A DNA stretch of 64,000 nucleotides from Vibrio sp. Y2-5 (GCF_014596725.1 NZ_JACVEG010000007.1:62353-126352), one strand, 5' to 3'. Positions 1 through 9,795 are shown, numbered from the stretch's first letter. Program-made: numbers and translations. Notes: generated by a model not told the origin, from the letters alone.

Positions 1-1107
1 AGCATCGGCTAAATAAGCGTAATCTGAAACACTAGAGCGTAGCGATAAGGCTTTTTCCAAATGCTCCTGTGCCAGCTTCCATTCCTGTTCACGGAAATAG
101 AGTTGTCCGAGAGCACTGTGCGCTTCCGCATTGTTGTCGCTTTTCTTCACCGCATCTTTCAACATGACAATCGCAGGATAGCGGTCACTAATATTGAGTT
201 CAGGGATCAAAGCATAAAGCTCAGGCGTTGCCTGCTTCTTCAGATTCTCTTTGATTAAGGTGAATGCTTCATTGTCGGCTTTGCGCTTAATCAGTTGTTG
301 AATCAAGGCATTAACTAGTGTTGGTTCTGCTTTTAGTTTTCGCGCTAAACCATTCCAGTGCGCGAGCAGACCTTCTGTACCTTTCTGGCTGGCAATCGTT
401 TCTAGAGCACCACACTGAGCGGTTAATGTGAGTTTTTCTGCTTCTTGTTCTGTTAGGCGTTTCGCTTTCACTAGTTTAGGCAGAAGGTCGAGTAGAGGTG
501 CCCACTCTTTTTGCTGTAGGTAAGCTTGCTTCAACAAGTTCAAAATGATGGTGTTATTTGGATGCTGATGCTGCAACGTCGTCAGTGTTTGCGTTGCTTT
601 GTCATAATCGCCATCGCTGATTTGTTGCTTCGCTCTGGTTAGTTCGACGGATAAGGTAGCATTCTCTTGCTTCGCAGCCATCTCTAGGTAGCGGTCGCGT
701 TTTTCACGGTCACCCATGCCATTTGCTGCTTCAGAAGCCACAAGATAGCAGAGCAGAGGCATATCGTGGTGGCTTGCCCAACGAGTTACTTTTTTCTCAG
801 CCTGTTTCCAGTCACCTTCGAGTAACTTGATGATACCTTGGTTGGTATAACGACGAGAGCGACGCTGTTTACGGATACTGAACCAGTTCCAGGTTGTGAA
901 GCTCATGTAGAAGAATTTCTTCACAATAAACTCAAGCGCGAACAGCGCAGCCAAAGCGCCGATAACAAAGATAACCAGAGTTGTAACGCTCATCTCAATG
1001 GTTTTATTGGCTATTGAGATAAGAACATAACCTTGTTGCCCTGCGTATTGAGTGCCGACAAACAGCCCCGCCCCAAGGACAACGAAAAGAAAGATTAAAC
1101 GAATCAT
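1..1107 (-). CDS. hemY: HemY, heme-operon inner-membrane TPR protein (3' end cut by window)
   Basis: This is the last gene of the heme operon, reading open from the ATG at 1107 to the window edge (369 codons). The N-terminus has two hydrophobic segments (about residues 1-18 and 40-62), followed by a basic stretch and a long helical tetratricopeptide-like region. That is the HemY layout: membrane anchor plus cytoplasmic TPR domain. HemY is found with protoporphyrin synthesis genes, but its biochemical role is not settled and it is not an oxidase. The start overlaps the hemX stop as ATGA (1104-1107), so the two are translationally coupled. The C-terminus lies outside the window. The family call is confident; the function is not. 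Confidence 0.9.
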   Translation of the reverse strand, partial: MIRLIFLFVVLGAGLFVGTQYAGQQGYVLISIANKTIEMSVTTLVIFVIGALAALFALEFIVKKFFYMSFTTWNWFSIRKQRRSRRYTNQGIIKLLEGDWKQAEKKVTRWASHHDMPLLCYLVASEAANGMGDREKRDRYLEMAAKQENATLSVELTRAKQQISDGDYDKATQTLTTLQHQHPNNTIILNLLKQAYLQQKEWAPLLDLLPKLVKAKRLTEQEAEKLTLTAQCGALETIASQKGTEGLLAHWNGLARKLKAEPTLVNALIQQLIKRKADNEAFTLIKENLKKQATPELYALIPELNISDRYPAIVMLKDAVKKSDNNAEAHSALGQLYFREQEWKLAQEHLEKALSLRSSVSDYAYLADA

Positions 1108-2393
1108 TCTTTGTCCTCCTTAATCACTGAGGTCACTTCTCGGCGTAAGCGCTCATTAATCACATCAGACAACTGTTTTTGCGTTTCCAGTTTTACCGGG
1201 TACTCAACTTGAACCTTTTGTTCTGCTAGCTTACCCAGTGTCGATTGGAAGGTTTGAACGGTGTTGTCATTTTGATTGAAGAATGACGTTGACCACTCTT
1301 GAGCTGTTTTTAGCGAGGTGGTGTAGATCTCTTGCTGCTCCACATAAACAGACTTAATTGCTGTCTCCAGTTTCGCCTTCACGTTTTCTTTCAGGTAGAA
1401 GTGTTGTTCAGGCGAAAGTAGTGGAATCACATTGCCGTCACGTGTACGGAAAGTGATGAAGTTTTCTGCGAAGTCCTTTAGTGAGGTCATCAAATTGTCT
1501 TGCCAGTTATTGATGTCATCGGATACGACTTGTTGTGTCTCTTGTGGTGCATCAGGCAATATTGCATTTGCCAGAGGTAATGCATCAACTTGTTGTTGCA
1601 GGCTAATCAGACGAAGAACCAAACCATCACGATCAATCAGAGGAACGGATTTTAGTTTGGTGATGTCATTCGCCATTGCTTTACGCAGTGGCGTTAAACT
1701 TGGGTCATTCAGTGAAGCAATACGTTGATCGGCACCTTCCATCAACTGAGTTGCACTTTCCACATCGTGCTCAAGGAACAGCTTACGTCCGGCCAGTTTT
1801 ACTAAATAATCAGCTTCTGCCAGTAGCCAATCATTCGGGCGACGACCTTTGACGTCAGCCACCGCTAGCTGCAAGCTTTGGATGCTTTTTTGCTGCTGTT
1901 CAAGCACAGTTTCTGCGCGGTGAGTAATTTCTGTGGCTTTGGCGGCCGCTTGTTGAGTGACTTCTGCAAGCTGAGTATCAATCGCGCTACGAGTCTGATT
2001 TAGCTCTGCGCGAAGGGCAGCAATTTGTGCTTCATACTGCGTTTGTTGCTGTTGCATATGAATTGCAAGACCACCGCCTAGTAATGCGGCAAGCACAATG
2101 GCAACGGTTGCCAGTTTTGTTCCTTTCTTGCTTTGCTTGTCTAATTTGTTCATTTGCTCAGCATTGGAATTTATGTTGCCTTTTACTGGCTTAGGTTCCG
2201 TTGGTTTGATCTCTGGAGAAGCTTCTTTAGTGGGTGCGGTTTCCACTTTTGATTGTGCTTCTTTTGAGTCCGTAGTTGACGAAGTAGAGTCCGACGAAAT
2301 TGAGTCTGACGAAGTCTCGGTTGGAGCAGCAGTAGAAAGCGTTTCTTGGTTTTTTTCCGGTTCTGTTTGCGGATTATCTTTTTTACTTGTCAT
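1104..2393 (-). CDS. hemX: HemX, uroporphyrinogen-III C-methyltransferase-like membrane protein
   Basis: A 429-residue protein in the hemC-hemD-hemX-hemY order. The first 90 residues are a low-complexity Ser/Thr/Glu/Pro-rich tail. A single transmembrane segment follows at about 93-112, then a Gln/Ala-rich coiled coil (about 115-180) and the conserved HemX domain. Topology is probably a single-pass inner-membrane protein with a large periplasmic domain. The family is often annotated as a uroporphyrinogen methyltransferase, but no SAM-binding motif is visible, so I would not assign enzymatic activity. It starts 18 bases after the hemD stop. Confidence 0.9.
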   Translation of the reverse strand: MTSKKDNPQTEPEKNQETLSTAAPTETSSDSISSDSTSSTTDSKEAQSKVETAPTKEASPEIKPTEPKPVKGNINSNAEQMNKLDKQSKKGTKLATVAIVLAALLGGGLAIHMQQQQTQYEAQIAALRAELNQTRSAIDTQLAEVTQQAAAKATEITHRAETVLEQQQKSIQSLQLAVADVKGRRPNDWLLAEADYLVKLAGRKLFLEHDVESATQLMEGADQRIASLNDPSLTPLRKAMANDITKLKSVPLIDRDGLVLRLISLQQQVDALPLANAILPDAPQETQQVVSDDINNWQDNLMTSLKDFAENFITFRTRDGNVIPLLSPEQHFYLKENVKAKLETAIKSVYVEQQEIYTTSLKTAQEWSTSFFNQNDNTVQTFQSTLGKLAEQKVQVEYPVKLETQKQLSDVINERLRREVTSVIKEDKE

Positions 2394-2411
2394 TGCTGAG
2401 AGTCCTGTTCG

Positions 2412-3143
2412 TTATGGCTGGAGAGCGGCCACTAAATCTGGGTTCGCTGCACTGCGAGTAACAACGATGTGTTCAAAGCCCATTGTTCTAGCGTCATTGG
2501 CGATACGTTCACTTGGTACCAGTAGCTTCAACTGATAAGCCCAAGACGCGGTTGTAGGGTTATCGAGTTGAGACATAAAAAAAGCCAGTTGATGACCACT
2601 AGTAATAATTAGAGTATCAACCTGTTGTTGTTGCCAATGCTTGCAACAAGCATTGGCGTCAAAAGGCAAATTTTGGCGTTGATACACTTCTTTGTAGGTC
2701 ACCAAAGCGCCCCGTTCACTCAGTGTCTCATGTATCAGTTCACGTCCGCCGTTTCCGCGCAGAATAATAATTTTCTGCCCAGAGACGGATTGTAGTTCTG
2801 CCAGTTCAAGCAGATGCTCACTATCACTGACGTGAGGGTAGTTTACTGATTGTCCGGTGACTTTGCTTAAAAGGTGTGCGGTTTTTTGACCAACGGCAAG
2901 GTATCTTGTTGATGTTGACCAATTTGATTGCTGTTGTCTCAAATATTGGTCACTAAAATTAACAGCGTGCTGGCTGACGGCAATGATCGTATCACATTGC
3001 GCTATATCAGGAAGAAGGTGAGGCAGATCTGAACCTGCCTCGATAGTTATCAGTGGATGGTGCAGGGCGGTAAGACCTACTTTTTCCAATTGTTGGCATA
3101 GCTCTATGCCTTGCGCTTCTGGGCGCGTTACTAATACCGCCAT
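2412..3143 (-). CDS. hemD: Uroporphyrinogen-III synthase
   Basis: HemD closes and inverts ring D of hydroxymethylbilane to form uroporphyrinogen III, the branch point to heme and siroheme. The 243-residue length and two-lobed alpha/beta pattern fit. The N-terminus (VLVTRPEAQG) and a later I-I-T-S-G segment are typical of the family, which is otherwise poorly conserved, so context carries weight: it lies directly downstream of hemC (39-base gap) and upstream of hemX. An ATG 20 bases upstream of the chosen start runs into a stop after four codons, which supports the start at 3143. Confidence 0.93.
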   Translation of the reverse strand: MAVLVTRPEAQGIELCQQLEKVGLTALHHPLITIEAGSDLPHLLPDIAQCDTIIAVSQHAVNFSDQYLRQQQSNWSTSTRYLAVGQKTAHLLSKVTGQSVNYPHVSDSEHLLELAELQSVSGQKIIILRGNGGRELIHETLSERGALVTYKEVYQRQNLPFDANACCKHWQQQQVDTLIITSGHQLAFFMSQLDNPTTASWAYQLKLLVPSERIANDARTMGFEHIVVTRSAANPDLVAALQP

Positions 3144-3182
3144 CAGTTACTCAGCCACCATCTGTTGTTCTGCCGCCGGAGC

Positions 3183-4121
3183 TTATTCGTGTTCAGCGTA
3201 AAGCTTAGTGAGGATTTCTTTGGCGCCTTGATCGAGAAGTTGGTGAGCCAGTTCAATACCTAAACTTTCGGCATCTTGACGAGAGCCACGGATTTCTCCG
3301 CGAACGATAGTGGAACCATCCGGCTCACCGACTAAAGCGCGCAGCCAAAGTTCATCACCGTTAAGAAGTGCATAGCTGCCAATGGGTACCTGACAACCAC
3401 CTTCTAATGTTAGGTTCATTGCGCGTTCACATTTGACTCGGTCAGCAGTATCCACATGGTTAAGTGGTGCAAGCAGTTTTAGCAGACGTTCGTCGTTAAG
3501 ACGGCATTCAATACCTACTGCACCTTGTCCAACCGCTGGAAGTGATTGTTCTGGTTCAATGAAGCTACGAATTCTTTCTTCTAACTCAAGGCGTTTTAAA
3601 CCTGCGGCAGCAAGAATGATCGCATCGTAGTCACCAGCATCTAACTTACCTAAGCGTGTTCCCACGTTGCCACGAAGCTCTTTGATGATTAAATCTGGGC
3701 GAGCTTCTTTTAGCTGACATTGACGACGTAAACTGCAAGTGCCTACCACAGCGCCTTGCGGTAATTCATCGATAGAGGCGTAAGTGTTTGATACAAATGC
3801 ATCACGAGGATCTTCACGTTCACAGATAGTGACTAAGCCAAGGCCTTCAGGGAAATCTACAGGTACATCTTTCATCGAGTGAACCGCTAAGTCGGCACGG
3901 CCTTCAAGCATGGCCACTTCCAGCTCTTTAACGAATAAACCTTTACCACCCACTTTCGCCAGTGGTGTATCTAAAATGATGTCACCTTTCGTTACCATAG
4001 TTACCAATTCAACTTCGAGACCCGGATGGGCAGCTTGTAGTGCATCTTTTACGTAGTGCGCTTGCCATAAAGCTAATGGGCTTTGACGAGTTGCGATTCG
4101 AATAGGCGTTGTCTGTGTCAT
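3183..4121 (-). CDS. hemC: Hydroxymethylbilane synthase (porphobilinogen deaminase)
   Basis: HemC polymerises four porphobilinogen units on a covalently bound dipyrromethane primer. The 312-residue protein shows the N-terminal substrate-site motif ([12 protein letters not shown]), the catalytic Asp in HSMKDVP (D85) and the cofactor-attaching Cys in GGCQVPIG (C243). It is the first gene of the hemCDXY operon, and its promoter must lie in the 380-base region shared with the divergent cyaA. An AGGA ribosome site precedes the ATG. After the TAA stop the frame stays open for 11 more codons before a second TAA; the normal family end suggests this is incidental. Confidence 0.97.
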   Translation of the reverse strand: MTQTTPIRIATRQSPLALWQAHYVKDALQAAHPGLEVELVTMVTKGDIILDTPLAKVGGKGLFVKELEVAMLEGRADLAVHSMKDVPVDFPEGLGLVTICEREDPRDAFVSNTYASIDELPQGAVVGTCSLRRQCQLKEARPDLIIKELRGNVGTRLGKLDAGDYDAIILAAAGLKRLELEERIRSFIEPEQSLPAVGQGAVGIECRLNDERLLKLLAPLNHVDTADRVKCERAMNLTLEGGCQVPIGSYALLNGDELWLRALVGEPDGSTIVRGEIRGSRQDAESLGIELAHQLLDQGAKEILTKLYAEHE

Positions 4122-4501
4122 GGTAATCCTGATAAAAAATATTTGTTTGAAGGCATTTGACCTAGAATATTTACAGCCTCCTAGTCTACCACCGTAAAAA
4201 ATAAAGTTTCACTACTAGTTATTTGTCTTGTGCTTGTGGTGTTTTATTACGAATAAAAGGGAAGCTTAGTGTGACTATTAACACTCTTTAATGATTGATC
4301 TATTATTTAATTACGGTAGATAGTTACAACGTTGAATTTAGGGGCTTTCAAGCTCTGTTATTCCATAATACTTTAGTGTGACATAGTACCAAGAACGCTT
4401 TACCAGTGCTGATTAAAGTGTTAGATTGATCACGTTTTGATGGCGCTTTAGTGTGAAATACAATCAAAGTGCACATTTTTGTTTCAACCAAGGACTATAC
4501 C
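4122..4501. promoter_or_regulatory. hemC/cyaA divergent promoter region
   Basis: The 380 bases between the divergent hemC and cyaA starts hold no gene. They carry a conserved CRP-type site near cyaA (listed separately) and two weaker TGTGA half-sites, one near 4270 (TGTGACTATTAACACT) and one near 4378. These weaker sites match the CRP consensus in only one arm. I cannot place the transcription starts with confidence. Confidence 0.6.
4417..4437 (+). promoter_or_regulatory. CRP-cAMP binding site upstream of cyaA
   Basis: The core TGTTA-GATTGA-TCACG lies at 4419-4434 and matches the CRP consensus TGTGA-N6-TCACA at 8 of 10 positions. It also closely resembles, from memory, the CRP site over the E. 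coli cyaA P2 promoter (TGTTAAATTGATCACG). By analogy, CRP-cAMP would bind here and repress cyaA as feedback. The site lies about 65-80 bases before the start codon. Confidence 0.75.
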
Positions 4502-7030
4502 TTGCAGGCTTACACACATACGTTAATCCAGAGATTAGACAAGTTAAACCGGCAACGCATTCAGCGTGCGCTGGCTCTTATGGATTTGCAAAGTCAGCGA
4601 GTATTCCACCTGATCCCCGCTTTATTTCACTACAATCATCCGCTTATTCCCGGCTATTTCAGCAACGAAGTTCCACATGGCATTCAATGTTTTGAACTTA
4701 ATGATGTTCAGCAACAGTTTGTTAGTGATGCGGAGTTAACACTCAAGCAACCTCTGACGACCGCAGAGCACCCAGAAATTTTGGGTCTGTATACCATGGG
4801 CAGTACATCGTCTATTGGTCAAAGTACGTCCAGTGATTTGGATATTTGGGTATGTGTTAGCTCGTTGATGAGTTGTGAAGCGCGTGAACGTTTAACCAAT
4901 AAATGTTTACTGATTACGGATTGGGCCAAGAGCCAAGGTGTAGAAGCAAACTTCTTCTTGATGGATGAGCAACGATTCCGCTCTAAGCAATCAGAAGAGA
5001 TGACGGGCGAAAACTGTGGTTCGTCACAACATATGCTATTACTGGATGAGTTTTATCGTTCGGCTGTACGCTTAGCTGGTAAACGTCTTTTGTGGCAAAT
5101 GGTGCCGCCAGAGATGGAAGAGTGCTACGACGAATATGTCACTCAGCTGTGTTCAAAATCCTATATCGACTGCTCAGAATGGATCGACTTCGGTCAACTT
5201 AACCATATCCCAGCAGAAGAGTACTTTGGTGCGAACTTATGGCAGCTGTATAAGAGTATCGATTCACCGTACAAATCGGTATTGAAGGCGATACTGCTAG
5301 AGGCATATTCGTGGGAGTACCCACAAACTCAGTTATTGAGTGTCGACAGCAAGCGTCGTTTCTTCGCTCACGATCCTGATCTTTATAGTATGGACTCATA
5401 CTATCTGATGCTGGAAAAAGTGACGCGTTATCTGGAACGTATTGGTGACGATACGCGCTTAGACTTGGTGCGTCGCTGTTTCTATCTCAAAACACATGAG
5501 AAGATGTCTCGTGAGCCGGGCGCTGGCTCTGTTGAGTGGCGTCGTGAGGCGCTTGGTGAATTGACTCAGCAATGGGGATGGTCACGCTCTGAGATTGAAG
5601 AGCTGGACAATCGTCGTCATTGGAAGGTTGAGCAAGTGAAGGTGGTTCACCACTCGTTGCTTGATGCATTGATGCTCAGCTACCGCAACCTGATTCAGTT
5701 TGCGCGCCGTAATGACATTACGTCGGCAATTAGCCCACAAGATATTTCTATTTTGGCGCGTAAGTTATACGCGGCTTTTGAAGTTCTTCCGGGCAAAGTT
5801 ACCTTGCTAAACCCACAGATTTCTCCTGACCTGCATGAGCCAGACTTAACCTTTATCGAGGTGAGTAAAGGCCGAACTAATAAAGCAGGTTGGTATCTGT
5901 ATAAGCAGCCAATCGAAGCGCATCGCATCATTGGTCAGCCTTATCTTGAGCATAATGAATACCTCAGTAAGTTAGTCGCTTGGTCATTCTTTAACGGCAT
6001 GATCACTGAATCGACGCGTTTGCACTCTGTGGTTCGCGGCGCTCATCTGGATATTGATAAGTTCTACCAGATGGTGAGTGATTTACGGAATACCTTCTCT
6101 CTGCGTAAGCGTCGCCCAACGATGCAAGCGTTGGCGAGTCCGTGTGAAATTAGCCAACTGGCGATGTTCATCAACTTCGAAAATGACCCAACTGCGGATT
6201 TAAGTGGTAAGTCTTTGAAAGTTGACTTGAAGAACACGGATATTTTCAGCTTTGGTACAGAACATAAATGTTTAGTCGGCAGTGTCGACTTGGTGTACCG
6301 AAATTCGTGGCAGGAAGTGCGTACACTGCATTTTAAAGGCGAAACCGCCATGATGGATGCGCTGAAAACGGTACTTGGTAAAATGCACCAAGACGCTTTG
6401 CCACCAGAATCGGTGGATGTATTCTGCTACAGCAAGAACTTACGTGGCGTGATGCGCAATCTGGTTTATCAGCTATTGGCAGAATGCATCGATTTACGCT
6501 TAAAACCAGTAGAGCAAGAAAAGCGTCGTCGCTTCAAGGCGTTGCGTATTGGTGACCAGATGTATGGTTTGTTCTTCGAACGCCGTGGTGTATCGGTACA
6601 AAAACTGGAGAACTCCGTAGATTTCTACCGCAGTATTTCAACCAACAAGCTGAAAGGCTCACCGTTGTTGATGCTGGATCGTGATGAAGATTATCAACTA
6701 CCTAATGTGGTTGATGGCTTTGCCAGCGAAGGTTTGGTGCAGTTCTTCTTTGAAGATACCGAGAAGGGTTTCAATATTTACGTATTGGATGAAAACAACC
6801 GCGTAGAGGTGTATCACCAATTTAATGGTGAGAAAGATGAGATGATCGCGAGCGTGAACTCATTCTACACATCGGTTCGTGATGATAATGAACTGGCCTC
6901 GCAACTTATCAATTTCAATTTGCCTCAGTATTACCAGATTGTTCATCCGGTAGAGGGCGATACTTACGTTGTACCTTATCGCAATGATTCATTGCTATAT
7001 TCCCGACCATCGAAAGCGGTCAACGCATAA
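4502..7030 (+). CDS. cyaA: Class I adenylate cyclase (TTG start)
   Basis: CyaA converts ATP to cAMP, the ligand of CRP. The N-terminal catalytic half contains the nucleotidyltransferase signature (GVYTMGSTSS-type here as LYTMGSTSSIGQ, then SDLDIWVC with the metal-binding Asp pair). The C-terminal half is the regulatory region. I place the start at the TTG at 4502, because AAGGA sits 7 bases before it and the protein then begins LQAYTHTLIQRL, which aligns with the E. coli protein that also uses TTG. An in-frame GTG at 4469 would add 11 residues with no good ribosome site. The resulting length, 842 residues, fits the family. It is divergent from hemC. Confidence 0.96.
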   Translation: MQAYTHTLIQRLDKLNRQRIQRALALMDLQSQRVFHLIPALFHYNHPLIPGYFSNEVPHGIQCFELNDVQQQFVSDAELTLKQPLTTAEHPEILGLYTMGSTSSIGQSTSSDLDIWVCVSSLMSCEARERLTNKCLLITDWAKSQGVEANFFLMDEQRFRSKQSEEMTGENCGSSQHMLLLDEFYRSAVRLAGKRLLWQMVPPEMEECYDEYVTQLCSKSYIDCSEWIDFGQLNHIPAEEYFGANLWQLYKSIDSPYKSVLKAILLEAYSWEYPQTQLLSVDSKRRFFAHDPDLYSMDSYYLMLEKVTRYLERIGDDTRLDLVRRCFYLKTHEKMSREPGAGSVEWRREALGELTQQWGWSRSEIEELDNRRHWKVEQVKVVHHSLLDALMLSYRNLIQFARRNDITSAISPQDISILARKLYAAFEVLPGKVTLLNPQISPDLHEPDLTFIEVSKGRTNKAGWYLYKQPIEAHRIIGQPYLEHNEYLSKLVAWSFFNGMITESTRLHSVVRGAHLDIDKFYQMVSDLRNTFSLRKRRPTMQALASPCEISQLAMFINFENDPTADLSGKSLKVDLKNTDIFSFGTEHKCLVGSVDLVYRNSWQEVRTLHFKGETAMMDALKTVLGKMHQDALPPESVDVFCYSKNLRGVMRNLVYQLLAECIDLRLKPVEQEKRRRFKALRIGDQMYGLFFERRGVSVQKLENSVDFYRSISTNKLKGSPLLMLDRDEDYQLPNVVDGFASEGLVQFFFEDTEKGFNIYVLDENNRVEVYHQFNGEKDEMIASVNSFYTSVRDDNELASQLINFNLPQYYQIVHPVEGDTYVVPYRNDSLLYSRPSKAVNA

Positions 7031-7071
7031 CAGTTATTCCCCCGATTAAAAATAGTCAGAATCAAAATGAA

Positions 7072-7096
7072 AAAGAGCACCTAGGTGCTCTTTTTT
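7072..7096. terminator. Bidirectional terminator between cyaA and cyaY
   Basis: A perfect AGAGCACC/GGTGCTCT stem is flanked by A-run and T-run. It lies between the convergent cyaA and cyaY genes and can serve both strands. Confidence 0.9.
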
Positions 7097-7140
7097 CTAA
7101 CTGCTCTGAAAGCGGGTTACTTAGTGTGAGGATTGGGGGA

Positions 7141-7455
7141 TTACGCCCAGTCAATCTCTTCGCCAGCGTGTTTTTCACACTCTTGCTTAACCATACTGAT
7201 TAGCTCAACGCCTGTTTTAGAGCAGATCCATTGTTCATCTTGCCACTGGAAGTGGAAGCCGCCTGATTTAGACGCCAGCCAGATCTCTTTCATTGGTTCT
7301 TGGCGGTTGATAATGATTTGACTGCGGTCGTCAAACTCTAACGTCATCACGTTACCAGTCGTTTCATAATCGATATCGGCACCCGAATCATCAATGGCTT
7401 GTTCGATGATTTGCATCTGGCTATCGACCAGTTGATGAAATTCAGTCTCGTTCAT
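7141..7455 (-). CDS. cyaY: CyaY, bacterial frataxin
   Basis: A 104-residue frataxin homologue. Frataxins bind iron and modulate iron-sulfur cluster assembly on IscS/IscU in the cytosol. Visible family features are the acidic N-terminal helix (DDSGADIDYET), the VMTLEFDD strand, the IIINRQEPMKEIWLA strands and the GGFHFQW segment. It is convergent with cyaA and divergent from lptM, the usual gammaproteobacterial arrangement. Confidence 0.96.
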   Translation of the reverse strand: MNETEFHQLVDSQMQIIEQAIDDSGADIDYETTGNVMTLEFDDRSQIIINRQEPMKEIWLASKSGGFHFQWQDEQWICSKTGVELISMVKQECEKHAGEEIDWA

Positions 7456-7530
7456 CCTATCTGTCCTATTGCTTTTCCTGATTGTGGTGCGATTATAGGG
7501 GGCATTGAATCAATAATCACGATATGCAAA

Positions 7531-7647
7531 ATGAAAAAGTCCATTACAGCACTATTTCTTTTGTCTGCCCTTGCATTAGCAGGCTGTGGGCAAACAGGGC
7601 CACTCTATATGCCAGATGACGCTCAAAACAGTGAGCAGAGCAAATAA
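7531..7647 (+). CDS. lptM: LptM (YifL), small LPS-assembly lipoprotein
   Basis: A 38-residue lipoprotein precursor. After a MKKS start and hydrophobic h-region comes the lipobox LAGC, then GQTGPLYMPDD. The CGQTGPLYMP segment is the recognisable LptM/YifL signature; in E. coli LptM associates with the LptDE translocon and assists LptD disulfide formation at the outer membrane. It lies between divergent cyaY and lysA, with lysA 43 bases downstream, as in relatives. The start is the ATG at 7531 because the upstream in-frame extension lacks a signal sequence; the ribosome site is weak. Confidence 0.9.
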   Translation: MKKSITALFLLSALALAGCGQTGPLYMPDDAQNSEQSK

Positions 7648-7690
7648 CGCTCTAATAATAAATAACGAATGAAAAATAAGGGAAAGAATT

Positions 7691-8944
7691 TTGGATTACT
7701 TCAATTATCAGGATGATGGCCAGCTTTGGGCGGAAAACGTCGCTTTAACGCAACTTGCGGAGCAGTTTGGCACTCCTTTATACGTGTACTCTCGCGCAAC
7801 TTTAGAACGTCACTGGCATGCGTTTGATAAATCTGTAGCAGACCATCCGCATCTTGTGTGTTATGCGGTGAAAGCAAACTCAAACATCGGTGTTTTAAAT
7901 ACCTTAGCTCGTTTAGGTTCTGGCTTCGATATCGTTTCGGGCGGTGAGCTGGAACGTGTTATCGCGGCTGGTGGTAATCCGGCTAAAGTGGTGTTTTCTG
8001 GTGTGGGTAAAACCGAAGCTGAGATGAAACGTGCCTTGGAGCTGAAGATTAAGTGCTTCAACGTTGAGTCAGAGCCAGAGCTGGATCGTTTGAACAAAGT
8101 CGCGGGTGAGTTGGGTGTGAAAGCGCCGATTTCACTGCGTATTAACCCTGATGTGGATGCTAAAACCCACCCATACATTTCGACAGGTCTGCGTGACAAC
8201 AAGTTTGGTATCGCTTTTGACCGTGCGCCAGACGCTTACCGTTTCGCTCAAAGCTTAGAGAACTTAACTGTATGTGGTATCGACTGTCACATTGGTTCTC
8301 AATTGACGGCGATTGAACCTTTCATTGATGCAACGGATCGTCTGCTGGCGTTAATCGATGAACTAACCGCTTCTGGTATCAAGATCAAGCATCTTGATGT
8401 GGGTGGTGGTTTAGGCGTTATCTATCGTGATGAGTTACCACCACAGCCTTCGGATTATGCGAAAGCACTGCTTGCACGTTTGCAGAATCATCAAGATCTA
8501 GAGCTAATTTTTGAGCCGGGTCGTGCGATTGCGGCCAACGCGGGTGTGTTATTAACGAAAGTCGAATTCCTGAAACACACAGAACACAAAAATTTCGCCA
8601 TAATTGATGCCGCAATGAACGATTTGATTCGTCCAGCGCTTTACCAAGCTTGGCAAGACATCATTCCGCTGGTGCCACGTGAAGGTGAGCCTGCAACTTA
8701 TGACTTGGTTGGTCCTGTATGTGAGACCGGAGATTTCCTTGGTAAAGACCGTTCTCTTGTATTGGAAGCGGGTGACCTTCTGGCGGTGCGTTCTGCGGGT
8801 GCTTATGGCTTTACTATGTCATCAAACTACAATACTCGTACCCGCGCAGCGGAAGTGATAGTGGATGGCGATAAAGTTCACCTCGTGCGTAAGCGTGAAG
8901 AGTTAAGTAGCCTATGGGCTCTAGAAAATATTTTGCCGGAGTAA
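7691..8944 (+). CDS. lysA: Diaminopimelate decarboxylase (TTG start)
   Basis: LysA is the PLP enzyme that decarboxylates meso-diaminopimelate to lysine. The 417-residue protein has the PLP-lysine motif YAVKANSN (K61), the HIGSQ segment, the GGGLG phosphate-binding loop, EPGRAI and the GPVCE(T)GD active-site Cys loop. The TTG start is supported by AGGGAAAG just upstream and no closer ATG. It is of the Pseudomonas/Vibrio type rather than the E. coli type. It precedes dapF, which makes its substrate, by 11 bases, so the two are one pathway unit. Confidence 0.97.
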   Translation: MDYFNYQDDGQLWAENVALTQLAEQFGTPLYVYSRATLERHWHAFDKSVADHPHLVCYAVKANSNIGVLNTLARLGSGFDIVSGGELERVIAAGGNPAKVVFSGVGKTEAEMKRALELKIKCFNVESEPELDRLNKVAGELGVKAPISLRINPDVDAKTHPYISTGLRDNKFGIAFDRAPDAYRFAQSLENLTVCGIDCHIGSQLTAIEPFIDATDRLLALIDELTASGIKIKHLDVGGGLGVIYRDELPPQPSDYAKALLARLQNHQDLELIFEPGRAIAANAGVLLTKVEFLKHTEHKNFAIIDAAMNDLIRPALYQAWQDIIPLVPREGEPATYDLVGPVCETGDFLGKDRSLVLEAGDLLAVRSAGAYGFTMSSNYNTRTRAAEVIVDGDKVHLVRKREELSSLWALENILPE

Positions 8945-8955
8945 AGTGACCTATT

Positions 8956-9786
8956 ATGCACTTCCACTTTTCTAAAATGCATGGTTTGGGTAATGACTTC
9001 ATGGTTGTGGATTGCATTACTCAAAACACCTATTTTTCTCCAGACTTGATCCGCCGTTTGGCGGATCGTCATACTGGAGTAGGGTTTGACCAACTATTAG
9101 TGGTTGAAGCCCCTTATGATCCAGAAACGGATTTTCACTACCGTATTTTTAATGCTGACGGCAGTGAAGTAGAACAGTGTGGGAACGGTGCCCGTTGTTT
9201 CGCTCGTTTTGTGCGCATGAAAGGTTTAACCAATAAGTACAGCATCAGCGTCAGCACCAAAAAGGGCAAGATGATCCTCAATGTTGGTGAAGGCGACGAT
9301 GTCACTGTAAATATGGGTGTACCTGAGTTCGAACCAAGCAAAATTCCTTTCCGCGCTAAGCAGATGGAAAAGACTTATATCATGCGCGTTGAAGACCAAA
9401 CTCTATTTTGTGGTGCGGTCAGCATGGGGAACCCACACGTAGTCACTGTTGTTGATGATATCGACACAGCGGCGGTGGAAACATTGGGTCCATTACTGGA
9501 GTCCCATGAACGCTTCCCTGAGCGAGTCAATGCTGGATTCATGCAAGTGGTTAGCCGAGACGAAGTGAAGCTTCGTGTGTATGAGCGTGGCGCTGGTGAA
9601 ACCCAAGCGTGCGGAAGTGGCGCTTGTGCGGCAGTAGCCGTCGGTATTCTGCAAGGTTTACTGAATGACGAAGTGGTTGTTCATCTACCGGGTGGCCGTT
9701 TAGAAATCGAGTGGAAAGGCTTGGGCTATCCGTTATATATGACAGGTCCTGCGACTCACGTCTACGACGGTCAGGTTTCCTGCTAA
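8956..9786 (+). CDS. dapF: Diaminopimelate epimerase
   Basis: DapF interconverts LL- and meso-diaminopimelate for lysine and peptidoglycan synthesis, using two cysteines as acid and base without a cofactor. Both are visible: C75 in QCGNGAR and C219 in ACGSGAC. The 276-residue length is standard. It lies in the operon-like run lysA-dapF-DUF484-xerC-yigB. Confidence 0.98.
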   Translation: MHFHFSKMHGLGNDFMVVDCITQNTYFSPDLIRRLADRHTGVGFDQLLVVEAPYDPETDFHYRIFNADGSEVEQCGNGARCFARFVRMKGLTNKYSISVSTKKGKMILNVGEGDDVTVNMGVPEFEPSKIPFRAKQMEKTYIMRVEDQTLFCGAVSMGNPHVVTVVDDIDTAAVETLGPLLESHERFPERVNAGFMQVVSRDEVKLRVYERGAGETQACGSGACAAVAVGILQGLLNDEVVVHLPGGRLEIEWKGLGYPLYMTGPATHVYDGQVSC

Positions 9787-9795
9787 TTTCATTGT

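Noticed and set aside
2098..2535. 145-codon plus-strand frame over hemX/hemD
   Set aside because: Opposite two conserved genes; the Ser/Glu/Val composition mirrors the low-complexity hemX tail.
4469..4501. GTG start for cyaA adding 11 residues
   Set aside because: No ribosome site; the TTG at 4502 has AAGGA at good spacing and aligns with the E. coli N-terminus.
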